This document shows positions 25,380-38,800 of a DNA stretch of 64,000 nt, in pieces. The notes beneath the pieces are model-generated. The model saw nothing but the letters and a program-made list of their open reading frames with translations. It was not told where the DNA came from and made no database searches. How positions within the stretch are numbered: position 1 is the first letter of the stretch; the number at the start of each line of letters is the position of its first letter. The stretch covers positions 16,749,368 through 16,813,367 of the forward strand of contig CM040453.1 of NCBI GenBank assembly GCA_022749755.1. The letters are read 5' to 3'. This DNA comes from Azadirachta indica. Lineage: Eukaryota > Streptophyta > Magnoliopsida > Sapindales > Meliaceae. The position numbers and the translations under genes are program-made.

Positions 25380-26215
25380 AATTAGAATAAGACGGAAAAA
25401 ATTTAATTGACTTAATTAAATTTATAAATATTTTTAGGTATTTTAAGAAAAATATTATATATTTTTCAATAAAAGTTAGTTAACTTATAAAAATATTTAT
25501 ATTTTATACCATTACATTTTTTTTTTATAAATTTTAAGTAATTAATATATAAATATTTAACTTTATAAATATTTACATACTAAATTAATTTAAATTGATT
25601 TAAAATTCATAAATAAATTTATAAATATTTTATTAATGATGGCCGGCTATTGTCGACTTTAAATAAATTTTTGATGACATCAGTAAATTTCAAATTTCTC
25701 GATCTATAGGATGGTATAATTATTTTTAAAAAATAGAAAAGATAAAAATAGACAAAAAAATAGCTAAAATAACGGTGGTCACTACGTGACTCCACCACAT
25801 CAGCGGTGAGAGATATATTAGCTTCTATTGACTTTGGTGATGGTAGGTAATGTACCACAATTTTTATTATTTTTTGCCTTCTTCTATTAATTTTTTTTTT
25901 AAAAAATAACTATATTAATATGTAAATTGAGAAATTTAAAGTCTAATAATATGATTTCAAAAAAATATATTTAAAATCGATCCACAATGATTAGCAGTGT
26001 TGTCATTGGTGGCAGCTTGCCGCCAACCACCGATGTATTTATAAATTATAAATCAATTTAAATTAACTTAGTATCTAAATATTTATAAGTCACATAAATT
26101 TAAATAAATTTATTAATAAATTATGCAAAACATTTATATAAATTCAATTCATATTTAACTTAAAAATATATTTATAAATCAAGAAATATTTTGTCTGCTT
26201 CTAACTTCAACCGTG
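25380..26215. mobile_element. Long foldback element, about 830 bp
   Basis: Left and right halves are inverted copies centred near 25880. TATAAATATTTACATACTAAATTAATTTAAATTGATTTA (about 25560) mirrors the region near 26045-26090. The GGCCGGCTATTG block at 25640 mirrors the GGCAGCTTGCCGCCAACC block at 26010. The ends share TTAGAA..AGAC. There is no credible ORF. The long arms suggest a MULE-like or foldback element. Confidence 0.6.
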
Positions 26216-26219
26216 AGTA

Positions 26220-29200
26220 TTTCCAAAAAAAAAAAAAAGGAAAAAAAAAAAAGAAAAACTTCAACTGTGAGTTTTGCAGTGGGTGAGAGATTGGGAAGAA
26301 AAAAAATATATCGAGCTCAGCTTCGCGTACTCTCCTCCACTAATCTGATGAGATCGTGATGGAACCTCCCATCACAACGGCGCGGTGATATCCTCACCGC
26401 TCAATTACTGGTTGCACCAGTCGTGACTCGAACCGTAATCTTTGTAGCCGAGAGCCAATCAACCATCAACCAACTAATACGTGTTTGGTCGTCTTTGTAC
26501 AGAAAATTTATATTTTGCCTTGCAGGCAAAGGCTTGCAAACATTTGTCTTGCAGTAAAAAGTTAATGTTAAAAAAAAAAAAAAAAAAAAAACAGAAACCT
26601 CTATCATTTCTCTTTTCTTTCTTTTTTATTGTTTCTCTCCGATCCCCTCTATTTCTTTTTAATGGTAGATTTTTCCTAGAATTTGTGCTATTTATATGAC
26701 TTTCTTTCGTATATAAAACTTAAAACAGGATCAAAAAGAAAAAAAAAAAACTTGAACTTATTTTTAAATATTTAATATTTAGGTTAGTGATCGATAAGTG
26801 ATATGTATACAAGATAAAGAGAGGATTATAATTTTTTCAAATTTAACATTAAACTCCATTTTTTCATCAACACAATAGTTAATAGATTGAAACTATTTTT
26901 AAGTTTCTACGAGATTAATATATTTTTATTTTTTTAATTAATTATCATTTTGTTAACTAATATTTAACGCTCACGTCATGTGAGGCAATATTCTTACATG
27001 TTATATCTTAAATTTTTATTAAAAATGAATTCAACATCTCCCTAATAAATAGTGAGAGAAGATATTTTTATTTACAAGATTAGAGTTTCAAATTGTGCTA
27101 AAGCATCTATCTAGTTAATAGTAAAACAAGTCTTGATAATAAAAGAATTTTTTTAATTTTATTTTTTTATGTAAAATTTATAAAACTACCTCGTCTTGTT
27201 TACCATCTCTTGTAAAGAAAACATGATACACGTGACAAACACGTGGGACATGTTTTAGGCGGTAACAGATTCCACCCAAGCAATCGTTTTGCACATGGGG
27301 CCGGAGTGGCCTAATAAAGCCCTCCACCCAAATTTGCCATTATTGCAGAAATTAAATGACCAAAATTATAATGCAAAGAATCTTAAATTAATTAAAATTA
27401 ATTAGAATTAATGCTTCTTAAATCACTAATAATTCCCATAATTATACACACACAAACATTTGATTTTTATATTAAAAAGTGAATTCAGAAAGAGAGCATT
27501 GCAATTAGTTCACAAAAGATTAAAGGCACTGCGACTACCACATGTTCATCTCATGTAATCAATAAGATTAGTTGAATTTTATAGCTTGCAATTCTATTCT
27601 TCACTTTTTAGTTGGATCTATTTTTGGATATATTCATTTAAAAACTTTTCAATATGTGATTAAGATCTTAAATAGTAAATATATAAAAATATTTCAACTA
27701 GTAACTAAATAAATTTATATGAATACAAAAGTAAAGTTGAGAAAACTTTGACATTATAAATATAAAAGAGATGTATTAATTGACGTTTTTATTTTAAAGT
27801 TAAGAGTTTATATTAAAAAAAAGTTAAGAGTTCTCTGTTCTCGCATAAGGACGATCTTTTTAGAACTCCTATTTATAGTCAATGAATAATTTTGAGAAAC
27901 TGCAAGTATTATTAGTTGATTTAATTGATAAAGTCTATTAGAATGATACTATAAAGGATTTCTTATTTTTATGATTGAAGTTTGAATATAATTATTCAAA
28001 TGTTTAAAAGTTGTTTATTTTTTAACTTATATTTGAATATTTATTAAAAATATTTGAATATAATTAAATTAAAAATTTTAATTTAAATTTGAATGAACAT
28101 ATATATGAATAATTTAATATTTTTATTTTTCAAAAATATGTCTTTTATTAATTTATTTACTTAAAAAAATTAAAACCCTATTTAACTATTTTTTATGTAT
28201 TTTTTTCTATTGTGGGTCTCTTTTACTTGTCTTCTAAATCATGCTTATTTTATACTTTAATTATTGTAATAAATTTGTATATTTATATAATTACAACTAT
28301 ATTACAATATAACTTATTATTTTTATTTAATTTTTATTGATTTTTATATCATTGATTAGAAATTTTTTTATAAAAAAACATGTATCAAACAAATAAATAA
28401 TGTATATACTAATATAATTTATCAATTTTTTTATCTATTATTGTGCTAATATAATTAAAATTATTATAGATATAAATATATTATTTTAAAAAGGTATATA
28501 TGTCAAAATATGAATTTTCAAACTTTTTATTTTGTTAAAACAAATAATTTAATATTTATTTTCAGATATTTTAAAATAAAAAACAAATATATAATTTAAA
28601 TTCAAATTTCAGTTAGATTCAGATTTTAGTTATATTTAGAGTTCAGATAAAAAAAAAAACGTTACTTAAGTCTGAAGCAAGGATGACTAAGGTTAATTAA
28701 ATATTGTACGGATACCTTAATATTTGTATTTATATCTTACAAAAAATCTAATTATGGTATCCAACAATCCACACTATATCTAAAGCGGATGTCAAATATT
28801 ATTATCATATCCTCATAAACTGATATATATCCTAATGGATATCTTACGAATATATTTGCATACTAACAAAAAAATAAAAATAAATAAAACTTTAGAAAAT
28901 TTTGAATTAATGATATGATTTATTACTATTTTACAAATTAATATATCATATTAATAAAGTCATTATTAACAACCCAAAAATACATATAATTTGAATAGAA
29001 TAAAATTTTAATTTATAATTATAATAATTTATAAAATTGCAAAACTTAATAAAAAAATCATAAATTTATAATAAACTCCTTCAGTCAAAATAAAATATCT
29101 AAAAATTAAAGAAAATAATTATTAATATAATAATTAAATTTTTTTATAAGAATTCAAAATAATAAGTTTAAGTCTACAAATTTAATGTATAAAACCGTTT

Positions 29201-29850
29201 ATATGAACGAATGAATATTGTCATATAAACTACCAAATTTTTTTACTTTTTTCTTAATATTTCTAACATCATCTAACAGGTTGTTTACAACGTAAAAACA
29301 AAAAATAACTTATAATCAACTAATTATTTTGGTGACAGAATTTAAAAAAAAAAAAACAAATGTCTTATGCAGATATTATTAAATATTTCAAAATCTTTAT
29401 ATTATTACTATATCCAAAATAAATATTATACTATCTTACCATATCTTTATTATATCTTACAAATACCTCAATCTGGTAATCAATGACATCTATATAATTT
29501 ACATAATTATTACTGTAACCTTTAAGCATTATGTAAGTAATTATTATCATTATATAGATATACTATGTTGCCATCTTTTTCATTTAAAACAATCTTTTTA
29601 GAGTATTTATAAAACTATTAAAATTTATCTGTTTAATAAATCAAATTTTTTGGACTAAAACACTTTTATCTAAAAAATATTTCCTTCATTGATCATGGTA
29701 GATAAATTAATTAAAATTTCTTTTTGTTACAAAATATACCGTTCCTTATAGGAATTTTACAACATAAAATATAAGCTTACCATGTACCTATTCTATTTAT
29801 TTGTTAACAAATTTCAAATCACACTTACAATAAATTAGATTACAATTTTA
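26220..29850. other. Gene-free AT-rich stretch
   Basis: Long A runs lie at about 26222-26262 and 26566-26592. A higher-GC piece at 26330-26470 contains a tRNA-B-box-like GGTTCGAGTC on the minus strand, without a tRNA fold. 28680-28870 and 29365-29470 share a GGATATC/TATCC-rich style like other old inserts, but no ends were found. No gene was recognised. Confidence 0.45.
27229..27245. promoter_or_regulatory. Paired CACGTG G-boxes
   Basis: CACGTG occurs at 27229-27234 and 27240-27245, 11 bp apart start to start, inside a locally GC-richer stretch (27180-27350). G-box pairs are typical bZIP/bHLH sites in plant promoters, but no gene is visible next to this one. Confidence 0.4.
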
Positions 29851-29939
29851 AATTTGTCGCTAATTCGTTGTGTATAGATGATGAAATTCCATTGATACAG
29901 AGTCAATTCCAATAGACTTATTGGAGGGTCACATTACTG

Positions 29940-30012
29940 TGCATCCAGCTGAATTAAACCTACATATTTACCAATTATGAGTTGGACGCTTTAACTATTC
30001 AGCCATAGATGT
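29940..30012 (-). pseudogene. trnI-CAU: trnI-CAU relic (plastid origin)
   Basis: Read on the minus strand, it has the ATGGCTGAATAGTTAAAGCG start and an anticodon arm with CAT in AACTCATAATTGG. The T arm is degraded (GTAGGTTTAATTCAGC) and the acceptor ends CTGGATGCA. The acceptor and T stems carry mismatches (5' CATCTATGG against 3' GGATGCA), so it is not expected to work. Confidence 0.85.
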
Positions 30013-30100
30013 TTAGCAGGGATCCTCGTACATGGTGAACAACCAAATTCTAATTAAAATGAATTTTTTAAGATAAATCAATGCAATTTAGGACAAATTA

Positions 30101-30592
30101 ATGAACAGAAATCAATTCAAATTCTGAATTTTCTAATTGAGAGAGATCAAGAATTCTGACAGTTCTTTAGATTCATGACCTAATTCAATGCAGTGGGATT
30201 TTTCATTCACATTTTTTTTCAAAACGTTTTATAAAACTTTTGGACCTACGAATTTAGAGTATTCTACTTTCACGCAATTCACAAAGTTCAAAAAGTAATC
30301 GATATTTCACGATCAAACGTGTAGTACTGTTTGTAGCAGCGATCATTATATATCGTATTAATAATCGAAATATGGTCAAAAGAAAAAATTTCTATTTGAT
30401 AGGCTTCTTCCTATACTTATAAATTCCATTGAACCTAGAAATGATACATTGGAAGAATCTTTTGGTAGGTTGATTGTTTTGCTCTTGTATCTTCCAAAAA
30501 GAAAAAAGATCAGAGTGCTTAAGTTCTTCTAATAACTAAAAAGTGTATCATGCCTAAATTTATTTGGGGTTTGTGTTGGTGAAGGAACTAGT
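30101..30592 (+). pseudogene. ycf2: ycf2 5'-fragment (plastid origin)
   Basis: It starts at the ycf2 ATG (30101) and hits an in-frame TGA at 30125-30127. Recognisable ycf2 reading resumes, for example [17 protein letters not shown] at about 30306-30356 and on to 30404 without a stop, then breaks again. It ends near 30592, about 190 codons into a gene that normally exceeds 2000 codons. It is non-functional. Confidence 0.85.
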
Positions 30593-30595
30593 TTG

Positions 30596-31795
30596 AAGCT
30601 TTATGTTTCATAATATATATTTAAAAGGGTTCAAGTATATTTAAAAGAAATATATTTATTTTCTAATATATATTCTAATTTTCAAACCAAGCGCTTGAAG
30701 CTTTATGTTTCATATTTCACATTTGATCAATTGTAAAAATTTCAATTTGAAGCATAACTTTTATGTTTCATTGTAAAAATTTCGTATATCACTCAATCAT
30801 ATGATATAACCAAACCTCTTTCTCTCATTCTTCCTTACAAATTACACATAATTTCTTCAGAAGAATTCTACCAAATTTCTTGGAGAATAGTTAAAATATA
30901 AAACACTTTACTTATGAGAAAAAGAAAATACACACTTTTAAGATTTAGTTAAATATAAACTTTATTGTTGTTAATTTTAAAATATCTATGTAGATCATCG
31001 TCCTTATTTTAATTCACGAATTTGAATGAAAATAAGACTAATATGATTAATTTGAATTAACAAAATAATTTAATAAACTTATTTTTATGGATATCTTTAA
31101 AATCACTGAGAATAAGTAATTATTTTTTTTACTGAAATCACAATATAATTATTCAGATGCCTATTAATCATTTTTTTAACTTTTGTATAAATATTTGTTA
31201 AAAGTATTTGAATATAATTAAATTAAGAAATTTAACTGAAATTTGAATTACTAAACATCTGAATAAATTAAATATTTCATTTGTTAATAATACCTTTAGT
31301 TTATTACTTAATATTTATATATAACAATATTTTAACATATTAGTTTTAATTTTTAGGGCATATATATTAATATATCAATTTTAAATATTTTATTTTTATA
31401 AAAATAAATAACTTAATATTTATATTCAGACGTGTAAAGTAAAAAATAAATATATCAATCAAATTCAAATTTTAATTAAATTTAAATTTCAATATTTAGA
31501 TATAAAAAACAAACATTACCTAAATTATCCTTTTAACCAAACTCTTTATTTATTTACTTATTTGAACATTTTGTCAAAATCAAAGGAGCATTGGTGAAAA
31601 CTTCCCCTAATTTCTCATGACAGATGTATAATTGAGTTAATAACATTTTTATCCCGATGCATCAGTAAAATGGTAAATTTTATTATAATTTATTTAACTT
31701 TAACAATTTTACACTTAATAGAAAGGAGGACCTATATGAAACTTAAAAATAACTGAAGTTACTAAGTTAGGGACTGATTTGTTAAATTTACTAAA
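30596..31795. other. AT-rich intergenic, nothing recognised
   Basis: A short repeat, CTTGAAGCTTTATGTTTCAT, occurs near 30597 and again near 30695. Nothing else was identified. Confidence 0.5.
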
Positions 31796-31799
31796 CTAT

Positions 31800-32540
31800 T
31801 TTACAATTTGTTGTTTTAGAAAAGTTCAGGGAGTGCGTACGGGCTTTAAGGTTTAGACTAAAGCCTGTTGCTAGTTGCTACTTTCTATAAAGTAGGGGTA
31901 AGTATCCAAACCAAACCAATGAGTCAAAGTCAATGACCCCAAGCGCGTATACTGCAACCTCGCTCTAATTCAAGGGCCGAAAGTTACCTATAAACGGAGC
32001 CTGATTGACACGTCTCTTACACGCTTGACGAAGGACGTGGGTGCTTCATTTGAAGGAAAGCCACGGTAAGGTGGAGGTATAGACGAAAAGCCACGCAGGA
32101 GACAGACAGGCATTCGCTAATCATTCCGCCCATCCCGCGTTTAGATTTCAAACGTTCCACTCCGCTCGAAATTTAACGGATCAAGCAAGGGTACTTTAGA
32201 CATTTAGTGGTTACAACAGTAGGGGTAGTTTAGGAATTTTAGTAAAATGTCATTCTTTTGAAATTAGTACAAAGGGGCATAGTTCAACACAGACATCCAA
32301 TAGAAGAAGGACGACGTGCACGTAGCGTGACGCGTGGGCTGAGATGGTAGATTCGAATTCGATGCAAAGTGGAGGTGTATGGTAAGTAATAGTAAGGTAG
32401 TTACATGTGATTATTACCGCATGCCGAGGAGTACAGGAAGAAAACAACTAGCGTTTTGACACGTCAACACGGATACAGACACGGTTGGTTTCACTCCCTT
32501 GTATTGTAGTAAGCGTGACATAAAAGATAAAGTCGCAATA
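31800..32540 (+). promoter_or_regulatory. GC-richer distal upstream region of CSLD gene
   Basis: This block of about 740 bp has much more balanced composition than its surroundings and lies 0.8-1.5 kb before the likely transcription start of the CSLD gene. It has ACGT-core sites (GACGTGCACGTAGCGTGACGC near 32311). No open frame with features of a protein was seen. A regulatory role is inference. Confidence 0.3.
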
Positions 32541-32544
32541 ATCT

Positions 32545-33230
32545 TACCATCTTTGCAATTTTTATTTTTTAATTTTTTTTGGAATTTTGACCCAAAAAAA
32601 AAATCTTAACCTACTAATTTGTTTTCACATACTATGCTGATTGGAAATTATATTTTCATTTTAGTCAACTTTAAGTTTAAATAATGGCTTTAATATTTTT
32701 ACTCACCCTAAAATTTATTCAGTTATAATGAGAAAGAAAAGAAATTTTTTTTAAAATATTATGAGAAATTTAAAATTTCGGATCTTAAGCCATATATTCG
32801 AAGGATTTAATTTTTATTACGAAACTAGAATTTCACAACACACTTACTAAAATTTTGTATTTATTATCATTACTCAAAAATAAATATTTATTTTTTTAAT
32901 TTAATACTTAAATAAATTAATTAGCACTGTTAAATGGACTCTAATTTTTTATTTACATTTCATATTAATAACAATATATATAAATAATGACAATAATCAT
33001 CTTAGTAACGTATGTTGCAAATATCCTTGTTAGTGATTATATTTAAGTCCCCATCTATGTCTTATTTGTCTGTAACCTAATTTTCCAAATTTATCTTAAA
33101 TAAAAAAAAAATAAATTTTCCCGTTAGGACAAACCCACTAATTTTATCCTTTCACTAAAATACCGAAAACACCCTCTCATTCTTTTAAGGACCCCAAATT
33201 TTTCAAATTTCAAATTTCGAATTTCAGTGA
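32545..33230. other. AT-rich proximal upstream region of CSLD gene
   Basis: The core promoter should lie towards the right end. No unambiguous TATA box could be chosen among the AT-rich sequence. Confidence 0.4.
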
Positions 33231-33289
33231 GCCTGTCCTTTTCTTCTGCTTTTGGTAATAATAATAATAATAAAGAAAAAGAAAAAAAT

Positions 33290-34386
33290 TATTGTTTCTC
33301 TCTAACACAAGCACAGCAAGCAAATAAGCCGGTCTGTTCTGGTCTTAGCTCATAACCAGCCGGCGATCCATGAAACCAACTCATTCTCCTCTCTCTCTGA
33401 ACAAATCCTTATTATTATTTATTAAAAATATAATAATAATAATAGGAAGCTTTTAGAATCATTGTGAAGTAGTAGTGTTTGTAGTCTTGCTCACGACTAA
33501 GTCTCTAATTCATCCACCCTTTATCTACTTTCTCAAGACAGTTGGAAACAATCTACCAAAGTTGTTTGTTGGAATCTTTCCGATTTTGAAAGAAAAGAAA
33601 GAAAGTGAGCCATTTGGTTTTGCTCTTCTATCTCTACTTGGGCTTTGTCAATATTATACGAAGTGGATCTGTGCTGAAAATACCATTTCTTTACATTGAA
33701 GGTGTGCTTCTGTTTACTAGGATCTCAGCTCTTCTTTCAGACATGCTCCGATCTTTTCTCTCTTAAAAGGTGAATGGGTTTTCTGGGGTTTTCCTTCTTT
33801 GTTTCTTTTTGTCACTCTGCTTGTTTGGTGGGAAAGTATAAGAAAATGAAGTTCTCTTTTGGGATTTTGTAATCTTTTCTAATGTTATATTGTAGATCAA
33901 AAGTTTTTTGTTATTTGGTTGAGGAGCGGGGAAAATGAAAGGGTTGCTTGATGTAGTCTAATGCTGTTCTGTCTTTTATCATTTTGTTGATTTAAGCTTT
34001 TCTATTGATAATCTGATAGTCTACTATTATTTTTTAAGTAAGTTTCCGGGCAGTTAAACTGAGATTTATGACATTTTCAGATAATCTGTTGTTACAAAGT
34101 TTGTTTCTCTTGTCTCTGTGAAAGTTCTCTTTTTTTTTTTTTTGACTATTTTCAGCTTTTAAGAAAAGTGGTCATCAGAATAATATATTTCATGATCTGT
34201 TGTTAAGATGTCAAAATCTTTAAGCATCAACTTATATTTGATTTTCTCTCCCTTATACTTGAGTGGTTTTTGTGCTCAAACCATGCATAGGATTTGTTGT
34301 CTGATGTATTTATCAATGGAGATTGAATTTCGGTGCATTTTGAAATTTCAGGACCTAAAGGCTGTTTCTATAAGTAGTGTTCAGAT
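33290..34386 (+). other. CSLD 5' leader with intron and two uORFs
   Basis: A CT-rich leader begins somewhere near 33290. An intron from 33770 (GTGAATG, after TTAAAAG) to 34351 (TTTCAG) splits it. Two upstream ATGs precede the main start in the first leader exon: 33370-33456 (28 codons, containing an ATA repeat run) and 33743-33766 (7 codons). Leader introns are common in CSLD genes. The transcription start is estimated, not seen. Confidence 0.6.
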
Positions 34387-35831
34387 ATGGCATCAAAATC
34401 ATTCGATGGAACCCGGAGCCGGTCGAATCTGTCTATGTCGTCAGATGCTCAGGATTCAAACAAGCCTCCTCTGCCTCCAACAGTGACATTTGCCCGGAGA
34501 ACTTCTTCAGGTCGCTATGTCAACTACTCGCGGGATGATCTCGATAGTGAGCTTGGGAGTAGTGATTTCATGAACTACACAGTGCACATACCACCCACCC
34601 CTGACAACCAACCCATGGATCCATCAATCTCACAGAAGGTTGAGGAGCAATATGTGTCAAATTCTCTCTTTACAGGTGGTTTCAATAGTGTTACACGAGC
34701 TCATCTCATGGATAAGGTGATTGAATCTGAAGCAAATCATCCCCAGATGGCTGGTGCAAAAGGGTCTTCTTGCTCAATCCCAGGGTGTGATGCAAAGGTG
34801 ATGAGCGATGAGCGTGGTATTGATATTCTTCCTTGTGAGTGTGATTTTAAAATATGTAGGGATTGCTATATTGATGCCGTGAAAACTGGAGGTGGGATTT
34901 GCCCGGGATGCAAGGAGCCATATAAGAACACAGATTTAGATGAGTTGGCTGTGGATAATGGGCGGCCCCTGCCACTTCCTCCACCAGCTGGGATGTCTAA
35001 AATGGAGAGGAGGTTGTCTTTGATGAAGTCAACAAAGTCGGTGCTAATGAGGAGCCAAACTGGGGATTTTGATCATAATCGTTGGTTGTTTGAGACAAGA
35101 GGGACTTATGGTTATGGGAATGCTATATGGCCCAAGGATGCAAATTTTGGAAGTGGAAAAGATGATGAAGTTGCAGAGCCGCAAGAGTTGATGAACAAGC
35201 CTTGGAGGCCTCTAACTCGAAAAATTAAGATCCCTGCTGCTATTATCAGCCCATATCGGTATAGCCTCTGTTGTTAATTGTTTAATTATGTCATTTTCTG
35301 CCTTAAGACTTTATATGTTGCATGATGGTCAAATTTGCTATGTTAGTTTAAAAAATCTGAACACTTTGTTTTATTTTGTTTCACTAATATATATCCGGAT
35401 TGTATGTTGATAAAATGTTCTGCATAAATGTGCACTTATGTACATAGATAAGCATACGTGTAATGATGGTTCAAACTATAAGAAAGGAATGGCTGATGAC
35501 TAAACTTATCTATCAAGTAAATCTCTGGTTTTCAATTTGTTTCCTTTATGTTTCGATTCTTACTGATATCTATTTCTTTCTTTTGTGTTTTGCATTTAAT
35601 ATACTGATGATAAGCCAGAAGCTGCATGGAAATTATGTATGTTAGTACAGCTATAACATTTTCCCTTTATTAAATGGTAAACATGTCAAGAATTTTGTAG
35701 CCATTTGTACATATCTCGTTGTATAACTTTTTTAATAGGTCAATGTGTTTGTATGTATATATTTCTTAATCTAAATAATTATATTATTGTTATTGTTATT
35801 GTTATTGTTATTGTTATTGTTATTGTTATTG

Positions 35832-35870
<39 letters not shown>

Positions 35871-38800
35871 TGATTCAAGGTGGCCTTTAGAATACTTCCA
35901 TGTAGAACAAAGTGGGGTCCTGTCAACCACATTTACGTGCCACAGTTTTGTGCCTCATTATATGATGTGTAGCAGATTGATTGCCATTTTTTACTCTGTG
36001 GGGTTGGTTGGGGTTTATTTTACCTTGGCTTTGTTTTATAAACTTATGTGCAGGCAAAAAAATGCTTGCTTTTCTTGCTTAGTAGGTCCTGAATAGTTAT
36101 AAATTTATGAGATACTCTATTTATATCATCCCCTTCGTGTTAAAGAATTTTAGCATTGTAGCACAGGGAGGTACAGCTAGAGAAAAACATTTTCCTTCTT
36201 TGTCATCCCCTTTCTCTTTTGCTTATGAGTGCATTTTGATCTCTGTTACCTTTGTGCTCACAGGCTTCTGATTTTTATTCGAATGGCTGTTCTTGGCTTG
36301 TTTCTGGCATGGAGGGTCAAGCATAAAAACAGTGATGCAATCTGGCTATGGGGGATGTCTGTGGTTTGTGAAATCTGGTTTGCTTTCTCATGGCTTCTTG
36401 ACCAACTCCCCAAGCTCTGCCCAGTCAACCGTGCTACAGATCTCAATGTCTTGAAAGAGAAATTTGAAACACCTAGCCCCAACAACCCCACTGGAAAATC
36501 TGATCTTCCAGGTGTAGATATCTTTGTCTCTACTGCAGACCCTGAGAAAGAACCTCCTCTTGTCACCGCCAACACCATCTTGTCAATTTTGGCTGCTGAT
36601 TTTCCTGTAGAAAAGCTTGCTTGTTATGTTTCTGATGATGGAGGTGCTCTTTTAACTTTTGAGGCTATGGCAGAAGCTGCAAGCTTTGCTAACGTTTGGG
36701 TTCCATTTTGTCGGAAACATGATATTCAGCCCAGAAATCCAGAATCTTACTTCAATTTGAGGAGGGATCCTTACAAGAACAAAGTAAAGTCAGATTTTGT
36801 GAAGGACCGAAGACGAGTTAAGCGTGAGTATGATGAGTTCAAAGTCCGGATCAATGGCTTACCTGATTCTATCCGTCGCCGGTCTGATGCTTATCATGCT
36901 AGGGAGGAAATAAAGGCCATGAAGCTTCAACGACAGAACAGGGATGGTGAACCTGTGGAGGTTGTGAAGATTCCAAAAGCCACATGGATGGCTGATGGTA
37001 CCCACTGGCCAGGAACTTGGTTGCAGCAGGCTCCCGAGCACTCTCGGGGTGACCATGCTGGCATCATACAGGTATTTATTCTTTAAGAAGATCTGAAACA
37101 ATCTATTCAAATATTCAGGTCAGATTATCTGAACAAATTTTATTTATACTAGATGTTTTGATGTGCATGTTAAATAAAGACTTTTCGAGGTTTTATTTTA
37201 AGTCATTTGGGGGTAAGGTGCATGTGGTATTATCACATGCTGGTTTATTTATTTAATTAAAACTCAAAACATTAAATGATGCAGGTCATGTTGAAACCTC
37301 CCAGTGATGAACCACTCCATGGAACTGCTGATGATACAAAGCTCATTGATCTTACTGATGTAGATATTCGTCTCCCATTGCTTGTTTATGTTTCTCGTGA
37401 GAAGCGCCCAGGATATGACCATAACAAGAAGGCAGGAGCCATGAATGCCCTTGTTCGAGCCTCTGCCATTATGTCCAATGGCCCCTTTATTCTCAACCTT
37501 GATTGTGACCACTACATCTACAACTCTCAGGCAATCAGGGAAGGCATGTGTTTCATGATGGATCGAGGAGGTGACCGCATCTGTTATGTCCAGTTCCCTC
37601 AGAGATTTGAGGGTATTGACCCTTCTGATCGTTATGCGAATCACAACACTGTTTTCTTTGATGTCAACATGCGAGCCCTGGATGGAATTATGGGTCCATT
37701 TTATGTCGGAACTGGATGTCTCTTTAGGAGGGTTGCTCTCTATGGATTTGATCCTCCAAGATCAAAAGAACACCACCCAGGTTGTTGCAGCTGCTGCTTT
37801 TCTCGTCACAAGAAGCATACCTCTGTTTCAAACAGCCCAGAAGAGAATCGGGCCCTAAGAATGGGTGATTCTGATGACGAAGAGATGAACCTCTCGCTGC
37901 TCCCGAAGAGGTTTGGTAACTCAACTTTCCTCATTGATTCAATCCCAGTGGCAGAGTTCCAAGGTCGTCCCCTTGCAGATCACCCGGCTGTGAAGAATGG
38001 ACGCCCACCTGGTGCTCTCACAATACCACGTGAACTTCTTGATGCTTCAACTGTTGCAGAGGCTATCAGTGTCATATCTTGCTGGTATGAAGAAAAGACT
38101 GAATGGGGACAGCGTGTAGGGTGGATTTATGGGTCTGTTACTGAAGATGTGGTCACTGGTTATAGGATGCACAACAGAGGATGGAAATCGGTTTATTGTG
38201 TGACCAAGCGTGATGCCTTCCGTGGAACTGCTCCAATTAATCTCACTGATAGGCTTCATCAAGTCCTTAGATGGGCTACTGGTTCAGTTGAGATCTTTTT
38301 CTCCCGAAACAATGCCCTTCTTGCCAGCCCAAGAATGAAATTGCTTCAGAGGGTAGCATACCTCAATGTTGGAATCTATCCTTTCACTTCCATCTTTCTG
38401 ATTGTCTATTGCTTTCTCCCTGCACTCTCCCTCTTCTCCGGGCAGTTCATTGTCCAGACTCTCAATGTTACTTTCCTTACCTACCTTCTGATCATCAGCG
38501 TGACTCTATGTTTGCTAGCCCTGCTGGAAATCAAATGGTCTGGCATTGCATTAGAGGAGTGGTGGAGGAATGAGCAGTTTTGGCTGATTGGAGGGACTAG
38601 TGCTCACCTTGCTGCTGTGCTTCAAGGTTTGCTCAAAGTCATTGCAGGAATTGAAATTTCTTTCACTTTGACATCCAAATCAGCTAGCGATGATGTTGAT
38701 GATGAGTTTGCTGATCTCTACACTGTCAAATGGACATCTCTGATGATACCGCCAATCACAATCATGATGATTAACTTAATTGCAATAGCAGTCGGGTTCA

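Larger units (their letters stand above)
29852..30592. other. Nuclear plastid-DNA insertion (NUPT)
   Basis: The stretch is colinear with the plastid region that holds the trnI-CAU downstream spacer, trnI-CAU (minus) and the start of ycf2 (plus). The tRNA keeps its CAU anticodon, and ycf2-like reading is clear for long stretches, but many point changes and small deletions show it is an old nuclear copy. The sequence outside these limits is ordinary AT-rich nuclear DNA. Confidence 0.85.

Noticed and set aside
26420..26450. Possible tRNA or SINE (GGTTCGAGTC on the minus strand)
   Set aside because: The T-stem does not pair (TACGG against CACGA), and no acceptor stem, box A in place or tail could be shown.
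33475..33699. Open frame of 74 codons in the CSLD leader
   Set aside because: It does not begin with ATG (starts GTG) and lies in a CT-rich leader; only the two ATG-initiated uORFs were kept.
36258..36578. Minus-strand open frame of 106 codons
   Set aside because: It is antisense to CSLD exon 2 and simply reflects its codon bias. The same applies to 37264-37644 (minus) and the plus-frame overlaps of exon 3.
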